Part shown: positions 54,479 through 64,000 of the stretch, piece after piece
Numbering within the stretch: the first letter of the stretch is position 1
How the letters are laid out: the number at the start of each line of letters is the position of its first letter
DNA from: Amycolatopsis sp. cg9
GTDB taxonomy: Bacteria; Actinomycetota; Actinomycetes; Mycobacteriales; Pseudonocardiaceae
Assembly: GCF_041346945.1 (NCBI RefSeq)
Contig: NZ_CP166850.1
Span: 1,860,001 to 1,924,000 of the forward strand
Direction of reading: 5' to 3'
DNA: 64,000 bases
Made by a program: the position numbers and the translations under genes
Notes under the pieces: generated by a model
What the model saw: only the letters and a program-made list of their open reading frames with translations
Told to the model about the DNA's origin: nothing
Databases searched by the model: none

Positions 54479-54744
54479 CCTCGGCAAGACGCCGTTCCTG
54501 TCACCGACCGGGGAGTGCTGCTCGGCGATCGGTGGCCCGGCGGGGGTTGACTTGGCCGGCCGAATTCGCTGACGCATGCCGCCGGGCGGCTCGAGCGGCT
54601 TCGGTCGGGTGGCTCAGCCGAGGTCGAGAGCGGGCGGTCGCGATGCCGAACGCCGCCCCAGCTGACTCCATCACCGAGCCGCCGGCCAGGCACCGGTCGG
54701 CTGGCTCAGCCGAACTCGCGGGCCGAGCGCAAGCCGCCGGTGGC
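54479..54744. other. Gap with repeated ggctcagc elements between the MerR gene and folK
   Basis: About 266 bp with no convincing gene. Three copies of a short element, tggctcagc followed by cga or tga, lie near 54610, 54702 and 54740; the last forms the end of folK. One (54697-54713) folds as tcggctg-gct-cagccga and could end folK transcription. Confidence 0.5.
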
Positions 54745-55236
54745 TCAGCTGAGATCGAGGTTCGTCCGGCGGACCGTCGCCAGCTCCTCCGCCGGGCGGG
54801 CCGCCAGCAGGGTTGCGATCGGGCCGTGGCCCGGCAGGACCGCTGCCGGGTCGATCTCCGCCCACGGCACCAGCACGCTGGCCCGGTCCGGGGTTCCCGG
54901 GTGCGGGAGGAGCAGCTCGGGGTCGTCGGACGTCACGCCGTCCACCGTGACCACGTCGACGTCCAGGGTGCGCGGGCCCCAGCGGAGCTCGCGGGTCCGG
55001 GCGGCCGCCTGCTCGGCCGCCTGGCCCGTGCGCAGCCACGCCCAGTGGTCGCGGGCCGGGTCGTCGACCACGCAGACCGCGTTCAGGAAGTCCGGCTGGT
55101 CTTCGACGCCCCAGGCCTTGGTCTCGTACACGCTCGACACCGCGACCAGCGCCGGGCGGACCGCGGCCAGGGCCAGCTTCAGGTAGCCCAGCCGGTCGCC
55201 CAGGTTCGAGCCGAGGGAAAGGACCGCGCGGCTCAC
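54745..55236 (-). CDS. folK: 6-hydroxymethyl-dihydropterin pyrophosphokinase
   Basis: A 163-residue folate-pathway enzyme that transfers pyrophosphate from ATP to hydroxymethyl-dihydropterin. The start is GTG 55236, overlapping the folB stop by four bases. Motifs are [17 protein letters not shown] at the N-terminus, [23 protein letters not shown], and the catalytic [12 protein letters not shown] with paired Asp that bind magnesium, then [18 protein letters not shown]. It is the last gene of the fol operon. Confidence 0.95.
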   Translation of the reverse strand: MSRAVLSLGSNLGDRLGYLKLALAAVRPALVAVSSVYETKAWGVEDQPDFLNAVCVVDDPARDHWAWLRTGQAAEQAAARTRELRWGPRTLDVDVVTVDGVTSDDPELLLPHPGTPDRASVLVPWAEIDPAAVLPGHGPIATLLAARPAEELATVRRTNLDLS

Positions 55237-55592
55237 CGGTCGCGCCGGACCGTCACCGCGACGTCGTCGAACGTCAGCGGGATCGGGGCCGACGGCTTGT
55301 GGACCGTCACCTCGATCGCGCTCAGGCGCTCGTCGCGCATGACCTCGTCGGCGATCTTGCCCGCGACGCTCTCGATGAGGTCGTACGGTTCGCCCGCGAC
55401 GATGCCCGCCGCCAGCTCGGCCAGCTCGCCGTAGTGCAGGGTCTTGGTCAGGTCGTCCGACGCGGCGGCCGGCCCGAGGTCGAGCCACGCCGTGACGTCG
55501 ATGACGAACTCCTGGCCGTCGCGCTTTTCGTGCTCGAACACGCCGTGGCGGCCGAACACGCGCAGGCCGGTCAGCGTGATCCGGTCAGACAT
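55233..55592 (-). CDS. folB: Dihydroneopterin aldolase
   Basis: A 119-residue enzyme from ATG 55592, overlapping folP by eight bases. The family pattern is complete: [20 protein letters not shown] with the pterin-binding residues, then [23 protein letters not shown] and the C-terminal strand [14 protein letters not shown] with the catalytic Lys. It splits dihydroneopterin to hydroxymethyl-dihydropterin and glycolaldehyde for FolK. Confidence 0.95.
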   Translation of the reverse strand: MSDRITLTGLRVFGRHGVFEHEKRDGQEFVIDVTAWLDLGPAAASDDLTKTLHYGELAELAAGIVAGEPYDLIESVAGKIADEVMRDERLSAIEVTVHKPSAPIPLTFDDVAVTVRRDR

Positions 55593-56430
55593 CCGGTGAA
55601 CCCTTCCACCACGCCGCGGCCACCGCGACCGCGTCCAGCGACGCTCCGACCTCGTGCACCCGCACGCCCCACGCGCCGGCCGCGGCGGCGAGGGCGGAAA
55701 TCGCCGCCGTCGCGTCTTCGCGGCCGTCCGGCGGGCGGGGTGTGCCGTCCTTTTCGGACAGCAGGCGACCCAGAAACCGCTTGCGCGAGGCGCCGACGAG
55801 CACCGGGAAACCCAGGGACAGCAACGAGTCCAGCCCGCGCAGCAACGCCCAGTCGTGCTCGGCGTCCTTCGCGAACCCGAGCCCGGGGTCCAGCACGATC
55901 GCGCTCTCGGCCACACCGGCCGAGAGTGCTTCGTCCACCCTGGACAGCAGCTCGGACCGGACATCGGCGACGACGTCCTGGTAGGACGCCAGCGCCTGCA
56001 TGTCCTTGCTGTGCCCGCGCCAGTGCATCAGCACCCACGGCACACCGGTTTCGGCCGCGACCCGCGCCATGTCCGGATCGGCCAGGCCACCCGAGACGTC
56101 GTTGATCACGTGCGCGCCGGCTTCGAGCGCCGCGGCGGCGACGGCCGCGCGCGTGGTGTCGACCGACAGCGCCACGCCTTCGCCGGCGAGCGTCCGGATC
56201 ACCGGCAGGATCCGGCCCAGCTCGGTCTCGGCGTCCACCCGGGCCGCACCCGGCCGCGTCGACTCGCCGCCGACGTCGATCAGGTCGGCGCCGCGCGCCC
56301 ACATCTCGCGCGCGTGCTCCAGTGCCTGGTCGAGCCCGAGGTAGCGGCCACCGTCCGAAAAGGAATCGGGCGTCACGTTCAGCACGCCCATCACGACGCA
56401 CCGGCCGGGAGCGGGAAGCCCCACGCTCAC
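55585..56430 (-). CDS. folP: Dihydropteroate synthase
   Basis: A 281-residue TIM-barrel enzyme, the sulphonamide target, joining pterin pyrophosphate and p-aminobenzoate. The start is GTG 56430, overlapping the folE stop (gtga). Motifs are [16 protein letters not shown], then [36 protein letters not shown], and near the C-terminus [12 protein letters not shown] with the substrate Lys/Arg pair and VRVHEV. It is closest to FolP1 of mycobacteria by position between folE and folB. Confidence 0.96.
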   Translation of the reverse strand: MSVGLPAPGRCVVMGVLNVTPDSFSDGGRYLGLDQALEHAREMWARGADLIDVGGESTRPGAARVDAETELGRILPVIRTLAGEGVALSVDTTRAAVAAAALEAGAHVINDVSGGLADPDMARVAAETGVPWVLMHWRGHSKDMQALASYQDVVADVRSELLSRVDEALSAGVAESAIVLDPGLGFAKDAEHDWALLRGLDSLLSLGFPVLVGASRKRFLGRLLSEKDGTPRPPDGREDATAAISALAAAAGAWGVRVHEVGASLDAVAVAAAWWKGSPDV

Positions 56431-57044
56431 CGGCGCGCCTTGATCAGGTCGAGCGCCTCCGCCCGCGACGACGGTGAGTCCTTCAGCTGCCCGCGCACCG
56501 CCGAAGTGGTGGTGCGCGCGCCGGGCTTGCGGATGCCGCGCATGGCCATGCAGAGGTGCTCGGCTTCGATCACGACGATCACCCCGCGCGGATCCAGCTT
56601 CCGCACCAGCGCGTCGGCGACCTGCGACGTCAGGCGCTCCTGCACCTGGGGACGCTTGGCGTAGAGGTCGACGAGCCGGGCCAGCTTCGACAGCCCGGTC
56701 ACCTTCCCGGCGGCGTTCGGGATGTACCCGACGTGCGCGACGCCGTGGAAGGGGACCAGGTGGTGTTCGCACTGGCTGAACATCGGGATGTCCGTGACCA
56801 GCACCAGCTCTTCGTGGGACTCGTCGAACGTGCGGTCCAGCACCGAGTCGGGCTCGGTGTACAAGCCGGCGAACATCTCGTGGTACGCGCGGGCCACCCG
56901 GGCGGGGGTCTCTTTCAGACCGTCCCGCTCCGGGTCTTCGCCGCACGCCAGGAGGAGCTCGCGGATCGCCTTCTCCGCCCGGTCCTGGTCGAAGACCGGG
57001 CGGTCGGCGTCACTGGGGCTTGTTGTCCGGGCCGTCCACGTCAC
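56427..57044 (-). CDS. folE: GTP cyclohydrolase I
   Basis: A 205-residue enzyme, the first step of folate synthesis, from GTG 57044. The zinc-binding Cys and His lie in [20 protein letters not shown] and [11 protein letters not shown]. The GTP site includes the [19 protein letters not shown] segment. Longer upstream frames would only copy the ftsH tail in another frame. The start lies inside the end of ftsH, giving a 35-base overlap and tight coupling of folate synthesis to the protease gene. Confidence 0.95.
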   Translation of the reverse strand: MTWTARTTSPSDADRPVFDQDRAEKAIRELLLACGEDPERDGLKETPARVARAYHEMFAGLYTEPDSVLDRTFDESHEELVLVTDIPMFSQCEHHLVPFHGVAHVGYIPNAAGKVTGLSKLARLVDLYAKRPQVQERLTSQVADALVRKLDPRGVIVVIEAEHLCMAMRGIRKPGARTTTSAVRGQLKDSPSSRAEALDLIKARR

Positions 57045-59439
57045 GACGCTCCCCCTCGCTCTGCTGGTTGCCGGCTTGGTCGGCGAACCAGCCGTGCTCA
57101 CGAGGGCGTTCTTCACCACCGGGCCGCCACGACTGGCCCGGCTGACCGCCGGGGGAGGTCGCGGGGGTCCAGCCCGGAGGGGCACCGTAGTTCGGCGGGC
57201 CGCTCTGGCCGCCGGCCGGGCCGCCCGGGTAGCCGCCGGGCTGCTGGCCGCCGCCGTAGGACTGCGGCCAGTGCGCCGTGCCGTTGGGACCACCGTTCGG
57301 GCCGCCGTAGGGACGGCCGCCGTTCGGGTAGGCGCCCGGCTGCGGCGGGGCGTACGGGTTGGCGTTCGGGTCCGCCGGCGTCGGGGACGGGTACGGCGGG
57401 CCACCGGGCAGGTCGCCCGCGCCCTGCGCCGTACCGACCGGGGTCGGCTCCGGCTTGAGGGCCGGCTTCGGCTCCTTTTCCGGCGGGGGCCACGGCTCGC
57501 CGCGCTCCATCGCCAGCTCGCCCGGGGTCTTGATCGGCGGCTTGTCCGACGGCGTGCGCTCGCCGAACTCGTTGAAGACGGTGATGTGCGGGCGCTTCTC
57601 GACGGTCGCGAAGATCCGCTCGAGGTCCTTGCGCTGCAGCGTCTCCTTCTCCAGGAGCTCGATGACCAGCTCGTCGAGGACGTCGCGGTAGGTGTTCAGC
57701 ACGTGCCACGCCTCGGTGTGCGCCGTCTCGATGAGCTTGCGCACCTCCTCGTCGATCTCGTGCGCCACCTCGAGCGAGTAGTCCGCCTGCCGCCCGGCCG
57801 ACCGGCCGAGGAACGGGTCGCCCTGCTCCTGGCCGTACTTGACCGCGCCCAGGCGGGCACTCATGCCGTACTCCATCACCATCGCGCGGGCGATCTTCGT
57901 CGCCTGCTCGATGTCCGCGGACGCGCCGGTGGTGGGCTCGTGGAAGACGAGCTCCTCCGCCGTGCGGCCACCCATCGCGAAGACCAGCCGGCCGATCATC
58001 TCCGAGCGGGTCATCAACTCCTTGTCGTCCTCCGGGACGATCAAGGCGTGCCCGCCGGTGCGGCCGCGCGGCAGGATGGTCAGCTTGTAGACCGGTTCGA
58101 TGTCCGGCATCGCCCACGCGGCGAGCGCGTGCCCGCCCTCGTGGTAGGCCGTGATCTTCTTCTCCTTCTCGGAGATGATCCGGCTCTTGCGGGCGGGGCC
58201 GCCGACGACGCGGTCGACCGACTCCTCCAGCGCCACGTCGGTGATCACGTGCCCGTTCTGGCGGGCGGTGAGGAGCGCCGCCTCGTTGAGCACGTTGGCC
58301 AGGTCCGCGCCGGACATGCCGACGGTCCGCTTGGCCAGGCTGCCAAGGTCGGTGCCCTGCGCGATCGGCTTGCCCTTGGCGTGCACCTCGAGGATCGCCT
58401 TGCGGCCGCGCAGGTCGGGCGCCGACACCGGGATCTGCCGGTCGAACCGGCCGGGGCGCAGCAGCGCCGGGTCGAGGATGTCGGGCCGGTTGGTGGCCGC
58501 GATCAGGATGATGCCGCCGCGGGCGTCGAAGCCGTCCATCTCGACGAGCAGCTGGTTCAGCGTCTGCTCGCGCTCGTCGTGGCCACCGCCGAGGCCGGCG
58601 CCGCGCTGGCGGCCGACCGCGTCGATCTCGTCGACGAAGATGATGCACGGCGCGTTCTGCTTGGCCTGCTCGAACAGGTCACGCACACGGGACGCACCGA
58701 CACCGACGAACATCTCGACGAAGTCCGAGCCGGAGATCGTGTAGAACGGCACGCCCGCCTCGCCGGCGACGGCTCGCGCGAGCAGCGTCTTGCCGGTACC
58801 GGGCGGCCCGTAGAGCAGCACGCCCTTCGGGATCTTCGCGCCGAGCGCCTGGTAGCGCGCCGGGTTCTGCAGGAAGTCCTTGATCTCGTACAGCTCTTCG
58901 ACGGCCTCGTCGGCACCCGCGACGTCCCCGAAGGTCGTCTTGGGCATGTCCTTGTTCAGCTGCTTGGCCTTGGACTTGCCGAAGTTGAGGACGCGGTTCC
59001 CGCCGCCCTGGGCGTTGTTCATCATCCACATCAGCAGGCCCAGCACGAGGGCGAGCGGGATGGCGAAGATGAGGATCTGCGTCAGCACGCCCTGCTGGGT
59101 CACCTTGGTGGTGAACTTGATCGGCTGGCCGCCGGTCTTCGCCGCGATCAACGAGTCGTAGATCGGGCGGGTGGCGTCCGCCGGGTACTGCGAAATGATC
59201 TGGGTGACCTGCTGGCCGTCCACGTCCACCGGCTTCGAAAGCAGCAGCTTGAGCTGCTGTTCCTTGTCCTCGAGGCTGGCTTCCTTGACGTTGTTCGAGG
59301 AGATCTGGGAGTTCGCCACCGAGATGGGTGCCTGGGTGTACCCACGATCACTGTCGAAGATCGTGTTGTACGCGAACAACGCCAGCAACCCCGCGACGAT
59401 CCACAGCAGTGGGTTCCTGAGCACGCTCTTCCGGTTCAT
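57010..59439 (-). CDS. ftsH: ATP-dependent zinc metalloprotease FtsH
   Basis: An 809-residue membrane protease from ATG 59439. Two helices flank the short extracytoplasmic domain ([18 protein letters not shown] and [19 protein letters not shown]). The AAA module has [19 protein letters not shown], Walker [12 protein letters not shown] and [12 protein letters not shown]. The protease has HEGGH, plus a distal Asp. A Pro/Gly/Asn-rich tail of about 170 residues ends the protein. It degrades unneeded membrane and regulatory proteins. It leads the folE-folP-folB-folK genes. Confidence 0.97.
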   Translation of the reverse strand: MNRKSVLRNPLLWIVAGLLALFAYNTIFDSDRGYTQAPISVANSQISSNNVKEASLEDKEQQLKLLLSKPVDVDGQQVTQIISQYPADATRPIYDSLIAAKTGGQPIKFTTKVTQQGVLTQILIFAIPLALVLGLLMWMMNNAQGGGNRVLNFGKSKAKQLNKDMPKTTFGDVAGADEAVEELYEIKDFLQNPARYQALGAKIPKGVLLYGPPGTGKTLLARAVAGEAGVPFYTISGSDFVEMFVGVGASRVRDLFEQAKQNAPCIIFVDEIDAVGRQRGAGLGGGHDEREQTLNQLLVEMDGFDARGGIILIAATNRPDILDPALLRPGRFDRQIPVSAPDLRGRKAILEVHAKGKPIAQGTDLGSLAKRTVGMSGADLANVLNEAALLTARQNGHVITDVALEESVDRVVGGPARKSRIISEKEKKITAYHEGGHALAAWAMPDIEPVYKLTILPRGRTGGHALIVPEDDKELMTRSEMIGRLVFAMGGRTAEELVFHEPTTGASADIEQATKIARAMVMEYGMSARLGAVKYGQEQGDPFLGRSAGRQADYSLEVAHEIDEEVRKLIETAHTEAWHVLNTYRDVLDELVIELLEKETLQRKDLERIFATVEKRPHITVFNEFGERTPSDKPPIKTPGELAMERGEPWPPPEKEPKPALKPEPTPVGTAQGAGDLPGGPPYPSPTPADPNANPYAPPQPGAYPNGGRPYGGPNGGPNGTAHWPQSYGGGQQPGGYPGGPAGGQSGPPNYGAPPGWTPATSPGGQPGQSWRPGGEERPREHGWFADQAGNQQSEGERRDVDGPDNKPQ

Positions 59440-59641
59440 ACGACTCGGCCCTGGTGGCCTCGACCCTCCCTGGTTGGGCGGCTCATGTGATACCCGCCAT
59501 CACGATCTTGACAACCCGCGGTGCCTGGACACCCGTCCCATCAGGGTACCGTCCGCTGCCGCGTTCATCCCCTGTGAGCCTCTCGCAGGTCAACGGGCGA
59601 TACCGCGCCCGGGTTCCCGGCCGGCGTCCACGGTGGTCACG

Positions 59642-60469
59642 CTATCGCGTTTCGTCCGACACACTGCTCACCATCTCGCCCAGCCGCGTCCGCAACGTCG
59701 CCGGGTCGGCCGGGGCCACCGTGACCCACTCACGACCGTCCGTACCTGCGCGGGAGACGCTCAGGTAGCGGCCGGTGGCGGTGTCGAACCAGGCCAGGAC
59801 GCGGGATCGCTGCTTGGCCCCGACCTGCGACCGGCTGTTCGCTGCCAGCTGACCGCCGCGCTGCCGCGGCTGCCCCGCGAGCCGCCCGTAGGCCTCCCGC
59901 GGATCGACCGTGACGCGCTCGCTCAGCGGGGTCCGGCGCGCCTTGCCCCGGCGCTTGTCTTCTTCCTCACCCGGCCCCGACGGCAGCGACACGGGCACCC
60001 GGATCGGCGCCGTGCGCAGGGCGTCGTCCAGCGGGAGTGTGACCGACGCCTCGCTGCCGCGCGGCCCGGCGGGCAGCACGTCGACGACCGCGGAGACCAG
60101 CGCGTCCGGTGGGACGTCCCGCAGCCAGATGCCGTCGGCGTCCTGCACCGCGAGCACGCCCTTGGTGTCGTCGGCCGCCGCGAGCACGCCGATGGTCGGC
60201 GCCTCGAACTGCGGGATGTGCAGCGCGTCGATGGTCAGCGGGGCGAAGGCCAGCAGGTGCAGCGCGTCTTCGATCGGGGGCGCCGGCCTGCCGCGCTGAT
60301 CGCGGACGCCGCGCGCCTTCAGCTCGACGTCGACGCGGTGGCGCAGCGAAACGCGCTCGTCCTCGGTCGCGCCGTGCGACCGGACGAGCAGCGGGTACGG
60401 CAGCTCCCCGACCTGCGCCGACTCCCAGAGGAAGTCGAACGCCAGTGGCGAGAAGAACTCTTGCATCAT
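59642..60469 (-). CDS. EspG-family ESX chaperone, copy 1
   Basis: A 275-residue protein from ATG 60469. The N-terminus (FSPLAFDFLWESAQVGELPY) and the C-terminal RYLSVSRAGTDGREWVTVAPAD block match the EspG fold. EspG proteins bind PPE substrates in the cytoplasm and deliver them to the ESX machine. The basic insertion EEEDKRRGKARR in the middle is unusual. It is a clear paralogue of the next gene upstream at 60605. Confidence 0.85.
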   Translation of the reverse strand: MMQEFFSPLAFDFLWESAQVGELPYPLLVRSHGATEDERVSLRHRVDVELKARGVRDQRGRPAPPIEDALHLLAFAPLTIDALHIPQFEAPTIGVLAAADDTKGVLAVQDADGIWLRDVPPDALVSAVVDVLPAGPRGSEASVTLPLDDALRTAPIRVPVSLPSGPGEEEDKRRGKARRTPLSERVTVDPREAYGRLAGQPRQRGGQLAANSRSQVGAKQRSRVLAWFDTATGRYLSVSRAGTDGREWVTVAPADPATLRTRLGEMVSSVSDETR

Positions 60470-60604
60470 TACTCTCCCGGATCGGACTCTTGCTCAGCGT
60501 AGCCCGCACCACCGACAAAAAGTGATCGTCGGCCGGGGCCCGCCAGGAGAAGCCCGAGTCCGATCTTGGCAGAGCTGACGGCCCGGAAAGCCATCAGGGG
60601 CGGA

Positions 60605-61393
60605 TCAGACCGGCGCGGTCGAGCTCGCCGCCGTCGCCAGCATCTCGCCGAGGCGGTGGCGCAGCGTCGCCGCGTCCGCCGGGGCGATCGTGATCCAGTC
60701 GCGGCCGTCGCGGCCCTGCGTCGCCTGGGTGAAGTAGCGGCCCGTCTCGGTGTCGAACCAGCTCAGCACCGGGGTCCTGGTCCGGCCGCCCACCCGGGAG
60801 CGGGCGTTGGCCGCGATCTGGCCGCCCCGCAGGCGCGGCTGGGCGTGCAGCCGGGCCAGCGCCTTGCGGTCCTCGTCCGCCGACGAACGCTCGTCGCCGT
60901 TGCCCCGCCGCTGCAGGAAATCGACGCCGTGCGCGCCGACCAGCTGCTCCAGCGGGACCGTGATCGACTTTTCGGTGCCGCGCGGGGCGCCCGGCAGCAG
61001 CGAGACGATCGCGCTGGCCAGCCCGTCCGCCGGACACGGATTCAGGTGCAGGCCGCGGCGGTCCTGCACGGCCAAGAGCCCCTGGCCGCCCAGTACGCCG
61101 GCGATCGCGAGCAGCGGCTCGGCCTCCGGGGCGATCAGCTGGACGGCGTCCAGGCTCAGCTCGGCGCCCGCGAGCACGCCGAAGTAGTCCTCGACGTGCG
61201 GTTCGGGCCGCCCGCGGCCGTCGGCGAGCCCGCGCGCGACGAGGCCCTCCAACGTGCGGCGGCGCAGCGCTTCCCGCTCGTCCACGGTTTCGCCGTGCGA
61301 GCGGACGCGCAGTGGGTACGGCAGCTCGCCCAGCCCGGCGGACTCCCACAGGAAGTCCACCTCGGCCGGGGTGAGCAGCTCAGCGTTCGGCAT
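60605..61393 (-). CDS. EspG-family ESX chaperone, copy 2
   Basis: A 262-residue protein from ATG 61393. It aligns by eye with copy 1 along its full length: VDFLWESAGLGELPYPLRVR, then GGQIAANARSRVGGRTRTPV and RYFTQATQGRDGRDWITIAP. It follows the PPE-like gene with about 60 bp between, as expected for a chaperone and its substrate. Having two EspGs for one visible PPE/PE pair suggests either a heteromeric chaperone or a second substrate elsewhere. Confidence 0.87.
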   Translation of the reverse strand: MPNAELLTPAEVDFLWESAGLGELPYPLRVRSHGETVDEREALRRRTLEGLVARGLADGRGRPEPHVEDYFGVLAGAELSLDAVQLIAPEAEPLLAIAGVLGGQGLLAVQDRRGLHLNPCPADGLASAIVSLLPGAPRGTEKSITVPLEQLVGAHGVDFLQRRGNGDERSSADEDRKALARLHAQPRLRGGQIAANARSRVGGRTRTPVLSWFDTETGRYFTQATQGRDGRDWITIAPADAATLRHRLGEMLATAASSTAPV

Positions 61394-61453
61394 CGAGCCA
61401 CCCCCAAGAGAAACCGGGCCGGGCACACCGTCGGCGTGCCCGGCCCGAAAGGA

Positions 61454-62848
61454 TCAGCGGTCTTCGTCGTCCCCGGACCACGCGCCGATGACCGGCGGCG
61501 GGGTCGCCTGGTTCGCGCCGAAGGCCTCGTCCGGGTCCGCCTCGATGAGGAAGGACGCGTGCGTGTGCTCCTCGTCCTGCTCGCCCTGGGCACCGTGCGG
61601 GGCCATGCCGCCCATGCCGCCCGGGTTCATCGGCGGCGGGGCCTGCTGCCCGCCGATGGTGCCGGCGGACGAGACGACGCCCTGCTGCGGCGCCTGCTGC
61701 GAAGCGGCGCTCTGGCCCTCGGCCGAAGCCAGGGTCGTGTCGTTCTCGGCCTTCGAGCCGGACTTGCTGCCCGCGCCGAGCGCCCGCGACGCCAGCGCGC
61801 CGAGGCCACCGGCGACGCCGCCGATGCCGAGTCCCATGCCGATCTTGCTCAGCGGGCTGCTGCCACCGGCCGCCGTGCCGCCCGGGGCGACCTGGCCGGC
61901 CCCGGTCACGGAGCCGGTACCGGTGCCCGCGACCGAACCGCCGGGCGCGTCGCTGCCGAGCGAAGCCGCGTCGGCCCCGAAACCGCCGGGCACGCCGTGG
62001 CTCGCCCCGGTCACGCCGGCCGCGTGCTGCGCGCCGAACGCGCCGCCGCTGCCGAAACCGGAGCCGCTGGAGGCGAAGATCGCGTCGCCCGCGCCGCCGG
62101 GGAGCCCCTGGACCGGGCCGGTGCTGCCGACGGAGTTGACCGAGTTGAACGAGATGGAGTTGTGCGAGCCCGTCGGCTTCATGCCGAGCGACTCCGGGCC
62201 GAAGCTCGGGGTCGAGCTGTCGACCTCGCTCATCGCCTTCGTGTAGGCGTTGAAGAACGCGACCTGCTGCGCCTTGACGTCGTTGGCCGCGTCCGCCTGC
62301 GCCTTCTGGTCGGCGATCAGCGCCGCCGGGCCGCCCGCCAGCGCGGCCGCCATGGCCTGCTTCGGGTCGTAGTCCTTCGGGGCCGGCATCTTCTTGACCT
62401 CGGCGGCCGCCGCGGCCTGCCGGGCGAGCCGGTCGGACATCGTGTGCGCGGCGTCGGAGGCCTGCGAGCCCGAGTTGGCGATGGCCACCAGCGCGCCCTG
62501 CGCACCCGCGGCGCCCTGGCCGACCCACGCGTTGCCCAGCTCGGAGATCGCGTTGTACAGGTGGTCGGACGCCTGCTTCAGCTCGGAGCCGTGGTGCGCC
62601 CAGGCGTGCCCGGTCGCCTCGGCCGTGCCGGGGTCGTTGTTGTTGACCGCGCCGTTGTAGAGCTGCTGGCTGGCCTGCGCGTTCCAATTCGGCGGGTTGG
62701 CGATCGCGCGGTCGCTGCCCATGTCGAAGCCGCCGGCGCTGCCGCGGGCGTTGGCGACGATGTTCTGCGACGACGAGTTGTCACCGAGCGGGACCAGCGA
62801 GCCCGGGTCGGTGGCCGTTGACGGCTGGTCGCTGTGGTTCGGAGCCAT
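61454..62848 (-). CDS. PPE-like ESX substrate
   Basis: A 464-residue protein from ATG 62848. The N-terminal 180 residues are helical with NPPNWNAQASQQL and a W-x-G turn in LGNAWVGQGAAGAQ, the features of the PPE domain. The rest is a Gly/Ala/Ser-rich tail (long GGxGG and PGG runs, no transmembrane helix), as in mycobacterial PPE proteins. It needs the small partner encoded 22 bp upstream and an EspG chaperone. Exported function unknown. Confidence 0.8.
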   Translation of the reverse strand: MAPNHSDQPSTATDPGSLVPLGDNSSSQNIVANARGSAGGFDMGSDRAIANPPNWNAQASQQLYNGAVNNNDPGTAEATGHAWAHHGSELKQASDHLYNAISELGNAWVGQGAAGAQGALVAIANSGSQASDAAHTMSDRLARQAAAAAEVKKMPAPKDYDPKQAMAAALAGGPAALIADQKAQADAANDVKAQQVAFFNAYTKAMSEVDSSTPSFGPESLGMKPTGSHNSISFNSVNSVGSTGPVQGLPGGAGDAIFASSGSGFGSGGAFGAQHAAGVTGASHGVPGGFGADAASLGSDAPGGSVAGTGTGSVTGAGQVAPGGTAAGGSSPLSKIGMGLGIGGVAGGLGALASRALGAGSKSGSKAENDTTLASAEGQSAASQQAPQQGVVSSAGTIGGQQAPPPMNPGGMGGMAPHGAQGEQDEEHTHASFLIEADPDEAFGANQATPPPVIGAWSGDDEDR

Positions 62849-62870
62849 GACTGCGAAATCCCCTCAGGAC

Positions 62871-63236
62871 TCAGGCGTTGCGGAACGGTTCGGCGGCGGC
62901 GTTGTCGATCTCGTGGTACCGGGACATCGCCGTGACGATGCCCTCCTCCGCCGCCGAGTACTGGTCGAGCAGGTTTTGCAGCGCGGCCGCGTAGGAGTCG
63001 CCGCCGCCGTCGGCGCGCTGGACGAACTTCGCGGCCATCGCGTTGCCGACCGGGTTGTCGCCGAGCTTCGGCGGCTGGGCGAGCGTGCCCGCGCCGCTGA
63101 GCAGCGCTTCGACGGCGTCCTTGCCCGTGCGGATCTTGTTCAGCACGGTCTGCGCGGCGTCCGGGTCGATCCCGACCTGGCCCGCCGCGGCCGCGGCCTT
63201 GAAGGCGTTCGCGTCGGCAGCGCTGCTGTTCCCCAT
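62871..63236 (-). CDS. PE/EspC-like small ESX substrate partner
   Basis: A 121-residue helical-hairpin protein from ATG 63236. A central Gly/Pro/Asn loop (AQPPKLGDNPVGN) divides the helices. The second helix ends with the type VII export signal Y-x-x-x-E as YSAAEEG. Close linkage to the PPE-like gene (same strand, 22 bp) marks it as the PE-type half of a secreted pair. It lacks the canonical N-terminal PE motif, so EspC-like is an equal description. Confidence 0.75.
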   Translation of the reverse strand: MGNSSAADANAFKAAAAAGQVGIDPDAAQTVLNKIRTGKDAVEALLSGAGTLAQPPKLGDNPVGNAMAAKFVQRADGGGDSYAAALQNLLDQYSAAEEGIVTAMSRYHEIDNAAAEPFRNA

Positions 63237-63380
63237 CTGAGCTCTCTCCCGTTCCCCCGACCCGGTCACCGCGGGCACGAATGGTCTTCGCATAGGTTAA
63301 CGCACGTGATCAGAGCGTATGACGCGAACGGGCGCGCCCGGGTTCCGCAAATCCGGTAGTTGCGGTGAACGGTCGGTGAA

Positions 63381-63932
63381 CTACGCCGTGTACACCTTCG
63401 GGTCCAGCGTCCCGATGTACGGCAGGTCCCGGTAGCGCTCGGCGTAGTCGAGGCCGTAGCCGACGACGAACTCGTTCGGGATGTCGAAGCCGATGTACTT
63501 CACCGGCACGTCCACCTTCACCGCTTCCGGCTTCCGCAGCAGCGAAACGACCTCGAGCGACGCCGGGTTGCGGCTGGCGAGGTTCTTCAGCAGCCACGAC
63601 AGCGTGAGGCCCGAGTCGACGATGTCCTCGACGATCAGGACGTCCCGGCCCGCGATGTCGCGGTCGAGGTCCTTGAGGATCCGCACGACACCGGACGACG
63701 ACGTCGCCGAGCCGTACGAGGAGACGGCCATGAATTCCAGCTGCGTCGGCAGCGGCAGCGCGCGGGCGAAGTCGGTCATGAACATGACCGCGCCCTTCAG
63801 GACGCCCACCAGCAGGAGTTCGCCCTGCCCGTTGGCCGGATAGTCGGCGGCGATCTGCTCCGACAGTTCCGCGATCTTGTCCTTGATCTGCTGCTCGGTG
63901 ACGAGCACGGAGGCGATTTCGCCCTCGTACAC
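63381..63932 (-). CDS. hpt: Hypoxanthine phosphoribosyltransferase
   Basis: A 183-residue purine salvage enzyme from GTG 63932. The PRPP-binding loop is [18 protein letters not shown], the N-terminal flexible loop includes [11 protein letters not shown], and the hood strand [14 protein letters not shown] near the C-terminus recognises the base. It makes IMP or GMP from hypoxanthine or guanine. In mycobacteria it sits between ESX genes and tilS, and it does so here too. Confidence 0.95.
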   Translation of the reverse strand: MYEGEIASVLVTEQQIKDKIAELSEQIAADYPANGQGELLLVGVLKGAVMFMTDFARALPLPTQLEFMAVSSYGSATSSSGVVRILKDLDRDIAGRDVLIVEDIVDSGLTLSWLLKNLASRNPASLEVVSLLRKPEAVKVDVPVKYIGFDIPNEFVVGYGLDYAERYRDLPYIGTLDPKVYTA

Positions 63933-63935
63933 AGG

Positions 63936-64000
63936 TCATTCCCCTCGTGTGGTGGGTTGGGAGGTGAGGCAGAGCCTGCCATGCGCCCGGCTCGCCTCCA
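63936..64000 (-). CDS. 3' end of a gene, perhaps tilS, partial
   Basis: The minus strand of the last 65 bases is an open frame ending in TGA at 63938-63936, four bases before the hpt GTG. By synteny with M. tuberculosis the tRNA-lysidine synthetase gene tilS should be here. The 20 visible residues carry no motif, so the assignment rests on context only. Confidence 0.35.
   Translation of the reverse strand, partial: EASRAHGRLCLTSQPTTRGE

Overview
The window is high-GC actinobacterial chromosome. GTG and TTG starts are common, genes are packed with short overlaps, and there are mycobacterial-type markers (lsr2, MhuD-type haem oxygenase, EspG/PPE/PE-like proteins, DUF3180, an IdeR/DmdR-type iron box, a beta-carbonic anhydrase next to mutY). 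Content and codon bias best fit a Pseudonocardiaceae member such as Amycolatopsis; that genus call is inference. From memory of the M. tuberculosis H37Rv map, the backbone follows canB - mutY - hydrolase - mhuD - clpC1 - lsr2 - lysS - coaX - panD - panC - DUF2520 - DUF3180 - folK - folB - folP - folE - ftsH - (ESX genes) - hpt (about Rv3588c to Rv3624c). It is interrupted here by lineage-specific islands.

Region 1 (1-11.7 kb) is accessory: small hypotheticals, a histidine phosphatase, a transglutaminase-like protein, a three-gene set (two-TM membrane protein, cupin-like protein, HD hydrolase), a DUF4190 protein, a class II aldolase, a DivIVA-like coiled-coil protein and three tandem DUF445 membrane proteins. 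Region 2 (11.7-24.8 kb) has a zinc ABC importer behind a probable Zur box, a LacI regulator, carbonic anhydrase, a glycosyltransferase, mutY, a Tat-exported amidase, an alpha/beta hydrolase, an M1 peptidase, an AAA ATPase, mhuD overlapping a divergent sirtuin, and an EEP-family membrane protein.

Region 3 (24.9-36.2 kb) has a DrrAB-type exporter, a large BTAD/NB-ARC regulator, a second M1 peptidase, pyroglutamyl peptidase, and an ESX-linked set: EspC-like, WXG-type and YbaB-like genes plus a convergent Hsp70-ATPase-like gene. Region 4 (36.3-50.5 kb) has clpC, an FhuF-like iron reductase behind an iron box, an AraC regulator, lsr2, lysS, a methyltransferase, a guanidine-III riboswitch driving a Gdx/SugE guanidinium exporter, and the pantothenate/CoA genes coaX-panD-panC-DUF2520, then a PrsW-like protease. 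Region 5 (50.5-64 kb) has a large repeat-bearing membrane protein, DUF3180, a MerR regulator with its own operator, the folate operon overlapping ftsH, two EspG chaperones with a PPE-like/PE-like substrate pair, and hpt.

The intergenic DNA is unusually structured. Long, often perfect, inverted repeats sit at gene ends, and one family of 30-bp units capped by a single inverted copy occurs twice with different copy numbers. No rRNA, tRNA, CRISPR array, insertion sequence or prophage was recognised.
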